Assembly (NCBI GenBank): GCA_902544085.1
Contig: CACCAP010000001.1
Location: 124,001-188,000, forward strand
Direction of reading: 5' to 3'
Source: an uncultured Bacteroidota bacterium
GTDB taxonomy: Bacteria; Bacteroidota; Bacteroidia; Flavobacteriales; Flavobacteriaceae
Length of the DNA stretch: 64,000 nt
Under the pieces are notes generated by a model. That model was not told the origin of the DNA and ran no database searches. It worked only from the letters and a program-made list of their open reading frames with translations. Positions 54,015 to 62,154 of the stretch are shown piece by piece (the stretch's first letter is position 1; the number at the start of each line of letters is the position of its first letter). Position numbers and translations under genes: made by a program.

Positions 54015-55204
54015 ATCCTGCTTTTTTTAATTTTCTTTTCAAAATTACTTTTTTTTTATTGCTCACAAATAATTTAAATGGTCAAAATAAATTAGTCTAT
54101 GGTATTGAAAGAACGGACCAATACATCAAATTTTTGAGTAATAAAAAAATTGGTTTGGTTACAAATCATACATCAAAGTTTTATGCAAATAAACCAATTC
54201 ATCTGGTTGATTCATTAATTAACAGAGGTATTGATATCAGAAGAATTTTTGCGCCAGAACATGGCTTTAGAGGAGATATTGATAATGGAGAAAAAATTGA
54301 AAATTCAGTCGATCCAAAGACTAAAATTCCAATTGTATCACTTTACGGAAGTTCAAGAAAACCTAAGCCGGATGATATTTCAGAATTAGATTTAATAATT
54401 TTTGATATTCAGGATGTTGGTGCACGTTTCTATACATATTTATCAACACTTCATTATATAATGGAAGCATCTGCTGAAAACGGAATTAAAGTCATTGTTT
54501 TTGACAGACCGAATCCAAATGGCCACTATGTTGATGGTCCTGTCCTAGAAAATAATGCAAAAAGTTTTCGTGGGATGCACAATGTTCCAATTGTCTATGG
54601 AATGACAATTGGCGAATATGCCCTCATGATAAATGGTGAAAAATGGCTAAAAAATAAAGTGGTTTGTGATCTTGAGGTTATTGAGATGATTGGATATGAT
54701 AGAAAACAAAAATATAAGCTTAAAGAAAAACCTTCACCAAATCTACCAAATGAAAAATCAATAAATCTCTACCCATCACTATGTTTTTTTGAACAAACAC
54801 CTATAAGTATTGGTAGAGGTACTAATCTTCAATTTCAAATTATTGGTCATCCCGATTGGATTGATAGAAATTTTAGTTTTAAACCTGTTCCTATGGTTGG
54901 AGCAAAATACCCAAAACATGATGGTGTTTTATGCTATGGACATAATCTTTCAAACACTAAATACCTTAGCAAAATCAGACTTGATTGGCTCATAAACTCT
55001 TATAATGAATCAAACGATAAAGAAAATTTTTTTGGTAATAGTTTTCATGAAATAGCTGGTAATTTTGATTTGGAAAAACAAATAAAAATGGGGTTAAACC
55101 AAGTTGAAATACGCGCATCTTGGCAAACAGACTTAGAAAATTTTAAAAAAATTAGAAAAAAATACTTAATCTATCCCCAAGAACTTGTGAGTTTGCATAG
55201 ATAA
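53990..55204 (+). CDS. DUF1343 (NamZ-like exo-beta-N-acetylmuramidase)
   Basis: A protein of about 404 residues of the DUF1343 family, whose characterised member NamZ removes terminal MurNAc from peptidoglycan fragments. A signal peptide lies at about 10-32 of this start (FKITFFLLLTNNLNGQ). Core segments are IGLVTNHTSKF, RIFAPEHGFRGDIDNGE, FDIQDVGARFYTYLSTLHYIMEA and GMTIGEYALMINGE. I use the ATG at 53990; earlier in-frame starts exist at 53945. Both possible 5' ends lie inside or against the divergent permease gene. The 3' end overlaps queE by 39 bp. Confidence 0.87.
   Translation: MQQIVRNSNPAFFNFLFKITFFLLLTNNLNGQNKLVYGIERTDQYIKFLSNKKIGLVTNHTSKFYANKPIHLVDSLINRGIDIRRIFAPEHGFRGDIDNGEKIENSVDPKTKIPIVSLYGSSRKPKPDDISELDLIIFDIQDVGARFYTYLSTLHYIMEASAENGIKVIVFDRPNPNGHYVDGPVLENNAKSFRGMHNVPIVYGMTIGEYALMINGEKWLKNKVVCDLEVIEMIGYDRKQKYKLKEKPSPNLPNEKSINLYPSLCFFEQTPISIGRGTNLQFQIIGHPDWIDRNFSFKPVPMVGAKYPKHDGVLCYGHNLSNTKYLSKIRLDWLINSYNESNDKENFFGNSFHEIAGNFDLEKQIKMGLNQVEIRASWQTDLENFKKIRKKYLIYPQELVSLHR
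54040..54068 (-). promoter_or_regulatory. Canonical promoter of the LolC/E-type gene
   Basis: On the minus strand, TTG (54068-54066), an 18-bp spacer and TAATTTTG (54047-54040), a full match to the Bacteroidota consensus. It sits 25 nt before the TTG start at 54014 and within the signal-peptide codons of the divergent DUF1343 gene. Confidence 0.6.
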
Positions 55205-55774
55205 TTTCCATCTCGGGTTTGCCTTTATAAAATCTACTACTTTGCCATTTATTTTATCAAATTTACCCCATTCTGGTTGTAAAAATAACTTACAATTATC
55301 ACTTACCTTTTTGGACTCCTCTTCTGCAAATACTAAATCGTGATTGTTATAGATTATAATCTTTAGTTCATTAGCGATTTGATATAAGTGTTTTTTTGGT
55401 AGTTGTTGTTTTTTAGGTGATAAACAGATCCAGTCCCAATCTCCCGTAATATCATAAGCTCCTGATGTTTCTAAGTGTCTTTTAAAATTTTTTTCTTTTA
55501 ATTTTTTTGTTAATTCCGTCATATCCCACATTAGGGGCTCACCACCTGACACAACAACGATTTTTGTTTTTTTATCAATATTTTGGATCATTTTAGAAAC
55601 TTTAAGTATGTTGTGATTGCCATGATCCCAACTATCTTTGACATCACACCAATGACACCCAACATCACAACCCCCAATTCTTATAAAAAATGCAGCTGAT
55701 CCCGAATGATGACCTTCTCCTTGTAATGAATAAAACATTTCCATGACTGGAAGATTATTTTTATCAATTTCCAT
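55166..55774 (-). CDS. queE: 7-carboxy-7-deazaguanine synthase
   Basis: A 202-residue radical-SAM enzyme making CDG from CPH4 in the queuosine/preQ0 pathway. The motif GCDVGCHWC (CxxxCxxC), the leader VMEMFYSLQGEGHHSG and VVVSGGEPLMW are diagnostic. Length normal for the short QueE form. It overlaps the convergent DUF1343 gene by 39 bp. Other queuosine genes are not nearby. Confidence 0.93.
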   Translation of the reverse strand: MEIDKNNLPVMEMFYSLQGEGHHSGSAAFFIRIGGCDVGCHWCDVKDSWDHGNHNILKVSKMIQNIDKKTKIVVVSGGEPLMWDMTELTKKLKEKNFKRHLETSGAYDITGDWDWICLSPKKQQLPKKHLYQIANELKIIIYNNHDLVFAEEESKKVSDNCKLFLQPEWGKFDKINGKVVDFIKANPRWKLSMQTHKFLGID

Positions 55775-55818
55775 CTAAACAATTAAGTTAAAGAAATATT
55801 ATTAGTAATTTTATTTAA

Positions 55819-56241
55819 GTGAATAAATTAACACCTTTTCATTTGGCAATACCCGTCAGCAATCTGGAAGAAAGTAGAGAATTTTATAGAGATGTACTTG
55901 GGTGTAAAGAAGGAAGAAGTAGTGAACATTGGGTGGATTTTGATTTTTTTGGACATCAACTTGTAATTCACTTTAAAGAAATCAATGAAGATGATAAGCA
56001 TATAAACTCTGTCGATGGGAAAGATGTACCAATACCACACTTTGGAGTTGTTTTGGAATGGAAAACATTTCAAAAATTTTCTAAACAAATGAGGAAAAAA
56101 GATATAAATTTTATAATTGAACCGTATATAAGATTTGAAGGCAAACCTGGTGAACAAGCAACAATGTTTTTTAAGGACCCCTCAGGAAATGCTTTGGAAT
56201 TCAAATCCTTCAGAGATTTTAATCAAATTTTTACAAAATAG
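55819..56241 (+). CDS. VOC-superfamily (glyoxalase/dioxygenase-like) protein
   Basis: A 140-residue protein of the vicinal-oxygen-chelate fold: [37 protein letters not shown] and [16 protein letters not shown] mark the two paired beta-alpha-beta-beta-beta units and probable metal ligands (His9 region, His of GHQLVIH, Glu in ALEFK). Activity is unknown. The start is GTG at 55819. It is divergent from queE and 10 nt from folD, tail to tail. Confidence 0.87.
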   Translation: MNKLTPFHLAIPVSNLEESREFYRDVLGCKEGRSSEHWVDFDFFGHQLVIHFKEINEDDKHINSVDGKDVPIPHFGVVLEWKTFQKFSKQMRKKDINFIIEPYIRFEGKPGEQATMFFKDPSGNALEFKSFRDFNQIFTK

Positions 56242-56251
56242 AATAAAAACA

Positions 56252-57127
56252 TCAAGAATGCTTGTTTTTATAGGCTTTTAAGTTGTTTTTTAGTAACATG
56301 GCAATAGTCATTGGACCCACACCACCTGGAACTGGGGTGATATAACTACATTTTTTGGAAACATTTTCATAGTCCACATCACCAACAATTTTATAACCCT
56401 TTTCAGAATTATCTGGAACTCTTGTTATACCAACATCAACAACAACAACTCCCTCCTTTAGCATATCCTCTTTTAAAAAGTTAGGTATACCAAGGGCAGA
56501 AATAATTATGTCAGCTTCCAGAGTTAAATTTTTAATATTGGAGGTTCTACTGTGAGCCAAGGTTACAGTTGAATTTCCTGGGTTTGTTTTAAGCCCCATC
56601 AATATACTGATCGGTTTACCTACGATATCAGATCTGCCTATAACTACAGTATTTTTTCCCTCAGTCTGTACTTTATATCTTTTTAAAAGTTCTATAATAC
56701 CATAGGGAGTTGCAGAAATAAAGGTTGGCAAATTTAAAGACATTTTACCAAAATTTGTAGGATGAAAACCATCAACATCTTTTTCTGGGTCTACAGCCAT
56801 TAATATAGTTTGTGTATCAATGTGACTGGGTAGAGGTAACTGAACAATATACCCATCAATAGAATCATTTTTATTTAATTCTTCAACTTGATTTAAGAGC
56901 TCACCCTCAGTTGTTTCGTCTGGTAATTTTATTAGTGTTGACTCGTAACCAACCTTTTCACATGCTTTCACTTTACTTCCAACATACGTCAAACTGGCAC
57001 CATCACTACCAACTATGACCGCAGCAAGATGAGGTGGACGATTACCGGATTCAATAATTTTTTTGACCTCTATAGCAATTTCACTTTTAATATCATTACT
57101 GGTCTTTTTTCCGTCTAAAATTATCAT
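56252..57127 (-). CDS. folD: Bifunctional methylene-THF dehydrogenase/cyclohydrolase
   Basis: FolD interconverts methylene-THF and 10-formyl-THF. The 291 residues have the catalytic Tyr/Lys of YVGSKVKACEKVGYES, the QLPLPSHI motif, the NADP region GRSDIVGKPIS, ADIIISALG and TPVPGGVGPMTIAMLL. It follows ffh with 1 nt between, so it is co-transcribed with ffh and probably blh. Confidence 0.95.
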   Translation of the reverse strand: MIILDGKKTSNDIKSEIAIEVKKIIESGNRPPHLAAVIVGSDGASLTYVGSKVKACEKVGYESTLIKLPDETTEGELLNQVEELNKNDSIDGYIVQLPLPSHIDTQTILMAVDPEKDVDGFHPTNFGKMSLNLPTFISATPYGIIELLKRYKVQTEGKNTVVIGRSDIVGKPISILMGLKTNPGNSTVTLAHSRTSNIKNLTLEADIIISALGIPNFLKEDMLKEGVVVVDVGITRVPDNSEKGYKIVGDVDYENVSKKCSYITPVPGGVGPMTIAMLLKNNLKAYKNKHS

Positions 57128-57128
57128 A

Positions 57129-58457
57129 CTATTGTTTAAAATTTTGCATCATACTCATTAGCTTTGAGGCCCCTCCTGACTGCACCATTTTCATCATCTT
57201 TGACATTTGCTCAAATTGTTTTAATAAAGCATTTAATTCTGATATATCCCTTCCAGCCCCTTTTGCAATTCGTTTTTTTCTGCTGTGATCTATAATTTTT
57301 GGATTAGTTCTTTCAATAGGTGTCATTGAATGTATCATTGCTTCTATATATTTAAAAGAATCATTGTCAATGTCAATATTTTTCATCTGACTCATCCCAG
57401 GAATCATATTCATGGTATCTTTTAAATTTCCCATTTTTTTTATTTGATTTATTTGATTGAGAAAATCATCAAATCCAAATTTATTCTTAGCAATTTTTTT
57501 ACTTAGTTCTCTAGCTTTTTTCTCATCATAAACTTCTTGAGCTTTTTCAACCAATGAAACAACATCACCCATACCAAGAATTCGATCAGCCATCCTCTCA
57601 GGATAAAAAATATCAAGAGCGTCAAGTTTTTCACCAATGCCAACAAATTTTATTGGCTTGCTAACCACTGATTTAATTGTGAGAGCTGCTCCTCCCCTGG
57701 TATCACCATCTAATTTTGTTAAAACTACTCCATCAAAGTTTAAGACATCATGAAAAGCTTTGGCAGTATTCACTGCGTCCTGGCCAGTCATTGAATCAAC
57801 AACGAATAGAATTTCGGAGGGATTTACCGATTCATTTATATTGCTAATTTCAACCATCAATTTTTCATCAACAGCTAATCTACCAGCAGTATCAATGATT
57901 AAAATATTATTCTTTTTTTCTTTGGCGTAATTGAGAGATTTTTTTGCTATACCAATCGGATCATTATTTCCCTCCTCGCTATAAACCTCAATACCAATAC
58001 TACTCCCCAAGACTTTTAATTGTTCAATGGCTGCAGGGCGATAAACATCACATGCAACCAACAGAGGATTTTTACCCTTTTTCTTTTTTAAATAATTTGC
58101 TAGTTTTCCTGCAAAAGTAGTTTTACCAGAACCTTGTAGACCTGCTAAAAGAATTATTGAGGGATTATCTGAAAGATTAATACCGACATTTTCACTCCCC
58201 ATTAGTTCAGTTAGTTCATCTTTGACTATTTTGACCATCAACTGACCAGGCCGAAGGTCTGTCAATACATTTCTACCTATTGCTTTTTCTTTGACGGAGT
58301 TTGTGAAATCCTTTGCAATTTTGTAGCTAACATCCGCATCTAAAAGAGCTCTTCTTACCTCTTTCAAAGTTTCAGCAACATTTATTTCAGTTATTTTACC
58401 GTGACCTTTTAAGGTATGAAATGCTTTATTTAGTTTTTCTGTTAGATTATTAAACAT
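57129..58457 (-). CDS. ffh: Signal recognition particle GTPase Ffh
   Basis: Ffh, with 4.5S RNA, targets membrane proteins to the translocon. The 442 residues have the N domain (1-85), the G domain with GLQGSGKTTFAGKL, DVYRPAAIEQLK, IDTAGR and TKLDGDTRGG, and a Met-rich M domain (about 300-442; MIPGMSQMKN). Length normal. blh is 18 nt upstream and folD 1 nt downstream on the same strand. Confidence 0.96.
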   Translation of the reverse strand: MFNNLTEKLNKAFHTLKGHGKITEINVAETLKEVRRALLDADVSYKIAKDFTNSVKEKAIGRNVLTDLRPGQLMVKIVKDELTELMGSENVGINLSDNPSIILLAGLQGSGKTTFAGKLANYLKKKKGKNPLLVACDVYRPAAIEQLKVLGSSIGIEVYSEEGNNDPIGIAKKSLNYAKEKKNNILIIDTAGRLAVDEKLMVEISNINESVNPSEILFVVDSMTGQDAVNTAKAFHDVLNFDGVVLTKLDGDTRGGAALTIKSVVSKPIKFVGIGEKLDALDIFYPERMADRILGMGDVVSLVEKAQEVYDEKKARELSKKIAKNKFGFDDFLNQINQIKKMGNLKDTMNMIPGMSQMKNIDIDNDSFKYIEAMIHSMTPIERTNPKIIDHSRKKRIAKGAGRDISELNALLKQFEQMSKMMKMVQSGGASKLMSMMQNFKQ

Positions 58458-58475
58458 AAGATTTCAAATTTAATA

Positions 58476-59399
58476 TTATTTGGAATGAATATCGCTTTTC
58501 ATTTTATAAATAACCAAAACATGTGGAAAAGTAATAGCTGCTAGAAATGAGAAAAATATTGCGAGACTAAAATCGATGTTATTTTTTAAAATCAAATACA
58601 TAACAACCAAAAAAACTATTGCTAATAACCAATATGCAGCACCTTTCAACAAAAATTTTTTGAAATTTTCTGATTTAGTAGAATCACCGAAAAGATAATC
58701 TGATTGTTCTATAATTGACGGTATACTGTGAAAGAAAACAAAATAAATGGCAAAAGCTGGCAGTAATTCATAAGTAAAAAACACCAACAACATAACAACC
58801 AGTAAAGCTAACTGATGTAATAATTGTTTTTTTAAAATTTGGTAATTCAAAATTATAAGAAACAAGGTGCATAAAGAAGAAAAAATTATTCCTGCTGAAT
58901 AAATATTTTCCGATATATAAATTTTAGTTATTTCAAAAACAATATTTGAAACATCGCTTTTATTAAATAAAAATAGTACCGAAAAGATAAGAAGTCCAAA
59001 AAAAAAGTAAAATAGTGAAATTGATCTGGATTTATTACTTCCAAATATTGTCCACTGTTGTTCACCAAAGTGGTATGCACTAAACAAGACAAAAAAAAGT
59101 AATGAAATCTCAGAAAAAAGAAAGAAAAGAACAGATATTAACAAAACAATAGACATGTACTTTACCGTGCTTCTTAAGACTATCTTTTTAGTCTGTTTTT
59201 TCCCTTTTAATAGAATTAAAATATCGTTAGCTCCATGAATAATACCAAAAGTTAAGATTAAACCATAGCAAGCAAAATAAAAGTATTCAGAATTAAGAAG
59301 GTTGCTAATAAATACAGAGAATAAACTCAAAATCATTGTTAACTTAAATGATAGATTGTCTGAGTAGTTAATTTTAGTCAAGTTGAAATAATTGATCAC
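58476..59399 (-). CDS. blh: Brp/Blh-family beta-carotene 15,15'-dioxygenase
   Basis: A 307-residue membrane protein, with about 8-9 hydrophobic helices, that splits beta-carotene into retinal for proteorhodopsin. Visible iron-site histidines are His55 in FGIIHGANDILIL, His110 in AYHFGEQQW, His224 in FFHSIPSII and His293 in FPHVLVIYKM. In the studied Blh of 66A03 the fourth ligand is four residues after the third; here that place is Ser228. The start is GTG at 59399. It is divergent from proteorhodopsin by 216 bp and upstream of ffh by 18 nt. Confidence 0.92.
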   Translation of the reverse strand: MINYFNLTKINYSDNLSFKLTMILSLFSVFISNLLNSEYFYFACYGLILTFGIIHGANDILILLKGKKQTKKIVLRSTVKYMSIVLLISVLFFLFSEISLLFFVLFSAYHFGEQQWTIFGSNKSRSISLFYFFFGLLIFSVLFLFNKSDVSNIVFEITKIYISENIYSAGIIFSSLCTLFLIILNYQILKKQLLHQLALLVVMLLVFFTYELLPAFAIYFVFFHSIPSIIEQSDYLFGDSTKSENFKKFLLKGAAYWLLAIVFLVVMYLILKNNIDFSLAIFFSFLAAITFPHVLVIYKMKSDIHSK

Positions 59400-59545
59400 A
59401 TTAAAGTTAATTAAAATATAAAAATCGTAACATTTAAGATGTAATATCCTAATTATGAATATGATACAGAAAAATTCTTTTGTTTAATAATTTACCCAAA
59501 AGAACTAGAATTTAGTATCAAATATTCGTAAAAAACAGTTTTTTT

Positions 59546-59577
59546 TTGACATATTTCTACTTATTAGCATAATTTTT
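59546..59577 (+). promoter_or_regulatory. Candidate proteorhodopsin promoter
   Basis: TTG at 59546-59548 (within TTGACA), a 21-bp spacer, then TAATTTTT at 59570-59577, one mismatch from TAnnTTTG. It could alternatively be read as TTGACA-16-CATAAT. The start codon is at 59616, giving a leader of about 30-35 nt. Confidence 0.4.
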
Positions 59578-59615
59578 ACTATTTTGGGCTCCATTAAAAC
59601 AAATAATTAATTATT

Positions 59616-60338
59616 ATGGAAAATTTATTTAATATTTTTTTAGCAGGAGAAGTAGTAGTTCCTACTAATCCTACTGAATTTACATTCTGGATCGGCGCCA
59701 TGGCCATGGGAGCTGCTTCAGTATTTTTTCTACTATCTCTAGATGCAGGTGGTGGAAAATGGAGAAATTCTATGCTTGTATCAGCTTTGATTACAGGTAT
59801 TGCTGCTGTTCATTACCTATACATGAGAGATGCATATGCTGCTATGGGTGATGAAGGTGTTACAGCTTTCAGATATGTGGATTGGATTTTAACAGTTCCA
59901 CTAATGTGTGTTGAATTTTATTTAATTCTTCAAAAAGCAGGAGCACAGAAAAGTTTATTATGGAATATGATCTTCCTATCAACTGTAATGCTTGTAACAG
60001 GTTATGTAGGTGAGGCTGGACTAGGTAATGCTGCCGTTTGGGGTGGTGTTTCAGGTGCTGCTTATTTTGCAATCTGTTATATTTTATGGTTTGGTAGTGC
60101 TGGTGAACTTGCTAACAAAGCAGGTGGTGCAGTATTAGAAGCTTTTACAGCTCTAAAATGGTTCGTTCTTGTAGGATGGGCAATCTATCCAATCGGATAT
60201 ATGGCAGGTACTGAAGGATGGTATTCAGGTATCTTCGGAGGTTTAGACGGATCGATGCAGTTAATTTACAACATTGGTGATGCTATCAACAAGATTGGTT
60301 TCGGCCTTGTTGTTTATAACCTAGCGGTAGCTAAATAA
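59616..60338 (+). CDS. Proteorhodopsin, green-type proton pump
   Basis: A 240-residue seven-helix retinal protein. Asp89, Thr93 and Glu100 correspond to Asp97, Thr101 and Glu108 of the SAR86 protein (RYVDWILTVPLMCVE), giving the DTE proton-pump set; Lys226 in GDAINKIG holds retinal as the Schiff base, and Asp222 supports it. Met97 (codon 59904-59906) stands at the spectral position 105, which is Leu in green and Gln in blue proteorhodopsins; Met is a green-type residue common in Flavobacteriia. His66 is in the HYLYMR region. Its retinal source, blh, is encoded divergently next door. Confidence 0.96.
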   Translation: MENLFNIFLAGEVVVPTNPTEFTFWIGAMAMGAASVFFLLSLDAGGGKWRNSMLVSALITGIAAVHYLYMRDAYAAMGDEGVTAFRYVDWILTVPLMCVEFYLILQKAGAQKSLLWNMIFLSTVMLVTGYVGEAGLGNAAVWGGVSGAAYFAICYILWFGSAGELANKAGGAVLEAFTALKWFVLVGWAIYPIGYMAGTEGWYSGIFGGLDGSMQLIYNIGDAINKIGFGLVVYNLAVAK

Positions 60339-60362
60339 TTTAACAACTAACCTTTGTTAATG

Positions 60363-60392
60363 ACCACCTCAGAAATGAGGTGGTTTTTTTTT
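60363..60392 (+). terminator. Rho-independent terminator after proteorhodopsin
   Basis: Perfect 9-bp stem ACCACCTCA (60363-60371) and TGAGGTGGT (60376-60384) with loop GAAA, then eight T (60385-60392). The T run merges with the stop codon of the convergent argS at 60391-60393. Confidence 0.88.
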
Positions 60393-62145
60393 ACATTCTA
60401 TTTGGTACTGAAATACCTAACAAACCCATTGATTTCTCAATTTGCATTGCAACTTTTTCAGAAAGATAAACTCTAAATGAATTTATATTTTTATTACCCA
60501 AAATAGTGTGCTTCTGATAGTACGAATTATACAATTTAACAACTTCATAAATATGATTTGCTAGAAGTGATGGATTTAGTGTTTTTACTGAGTTGTTTAA
60601 TATATTTTTAAACTCACACAATAAAATAATTAGCTCTTTCTCTTTTTGGGCTAATTTCAACTCATTAAATTCATATGTAGTATTACAATTTTTATTTAAA
60701 ATTGATTTAATCCTTGCGTAAGTATATTGAATGAAAGGACCTGTATTACCATTAAAGTCAATCGATTCCTCTGGATTAAATAATATTTTCTTTTTGGGAT
60801 CCACTTTAAGTATATGATATTTAAGCGCACCTAATGCAATAGTTTTATATAATTGTTTTTTTTCAGAGTCAACCAAATCATTAATCTTACCTAGCGTATC
60901 TGAAATAACTTTAGCTTTATCAATCATTGAAGAAATTAACTCGTCTGCATCAACCACTGAGCCTTCCCTACTTTTCATTTTACCTGAGGGTAGATCAACC
61001 ATACCGTAGCTTAAATGCTGAAGTTTATTAGCCCAATTATAATTAAGCTTATCTAAAATTTTAAATAAAACCTTAAAATGATAATCTTGTTCATTTCCAG
61101 TAGTGTAAATCATTCCACTTAATTTTGGATAATTTTGGTACCTCAAGTAGGCTGTGCCTAAATCTTGTGTCATGTAAACTGATGTACCATCAGACCTGAT
61201 TAGAATTTTTTCATCGAGACCTTCAGCAGTTAGGTCGACCCAAACAGAATTATCTTGTTTTTTAAAAAAAAGACCACTTTTTAAGCCCTTTTCAACGATT
61301 TCTTTACCAATTAAATAGGTTTCACTTTCGAAATATTCAGAGTCAAATACCACATCTAACTTTTCTAAAGTTTCATTGAAACCATCTATAACCCATGAAT
61401 TCATTTTTTTCCAAACTTTAATCACTTCATCATCTTTTTTTTCCCATTTTCTCAGTAGGTTTTGTGAATCTTTAAGAATTGGGGCATTTTCCTCAGCGTA
61501 CTTCTTATCTTCTCCACTTTTAATAAGATCAGTCACTTGATTTTCATATTCCTGATTGAATTTTACATAAAACTCACCAACATAATGGTCACCCTTAGTT
61601 TTATTTTTAGTAGGATCTCCATTATTACCAAATTTCATCCATGCAATCATTGATTTGCAAATATGAATTCCTCTGTCGTTAATTATTTGCGTTTTATGAA
61701 TCTCATATCCCGAATAATCAAGTATTTTGGAAACTGAATCTCCCAATAAAATATTTCTTATGTGGCCAAGATGAAGGGGCTTATTTGTATTTGGAGAGCA
61801 AAATTCAATAATTTTTAATTCATTATTAGGCTTACATTCTTGAGTTGGGTTAATATTTTTGAGTGTATTAATTAAGTACTCACTTGTAAAATTTAGATTC
61901 AGAAAACCCTGAATTACATTATGTGAACTGATAATAAATTTTTCAGTATTGACAAAATCAACAATTTCATACGAAATTTCCTTTGGGGACTTTTTAATTC
62001 TTGGAATTAATGGGAATAAAACAACTGTATATAAACCATCAAATTCCTTCTTAGTTTTAATAATTTCAAAATTAAAATCACTAATTGAGTACTTTTCAGA
62101 AACATACTCCTGAAGTTTTTGAGTTAAGTATTCTGTTATTATCAT
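60391..62145 (-). CDS. argS: Arginyl-tRNA synthetase
   Basis: A 584-residue class I synthetase. The HIGH motif is PLHLGHIRN, the KMSKS-like loop GKMKSREGSVV, and the C-terminal DALR-type anticodon-binding domain (about 465-584) ends in SMGLLGISVPNRM, typical of ArgS. The length matches flavobacterial ArgS. It is tail-to-tail with proteorhodopsin across the terminator, and gltA lies 9 nt upstream. Confidence 0.95.
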   Translation of the reverse strand: MIITEYLTQKLQEYVSEKYSISDFNFEIIKTKKEFDGLYTVVLFPLIPRIKKSPKEISYEIVDFVNTEKFIISSHNVIQGFLNLNFTSEYLINTLKNINPTQECKPNNELKIIEFCSPNTNKPLHLGHIRNILLGDSVSKILDYSGYEIHKTQIINDRGIHICKSMIAWMKFGNNGDPTKNKTKGDHYVGEFYVKFNQEYENQVTDLIKSGEDKKYAEENAPILKDSQNLLRKWEKKDDEVIKVWKKMNSWVIDGFNETLEKLDVVFDSEYFESETYLIGKEIVEKGLKSGLFFKKQDNSVWVDLTAEGLDEKILIRSDGTSVYMTQDLGTAYLRYQNYPKLSGMIYTTGNEQDYHFKVLFKILDKLNYNWANKLQHLSYGMVDLPSGKMKSREGSVVDADELISSMIDKAKVISDTLGKINDLVDSEKKQLYKTIALGALKYHILKVDPKKKILFNPEESIDFNGNTGPFIQYTYARIKSILNKNCNTTYEFNELKLAQKEKELIILLCEFKNILNNSVKTLNPSLLANHIYEVVKLYNSYYQKHTILGNKNINSFRVYLSEKVAMQIEKSMGLLGISVPNRM

Positions 62146-62154
62146 GCTAAGAAT

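Noticed and set aside
56241-56275. Imperfect inverted repeat (CAAG/CTTG with A and T runs) between the VOC gene and folD
   Set aside because: Contains mismatches beyond four pairs and runs into folD codons; not convincing.
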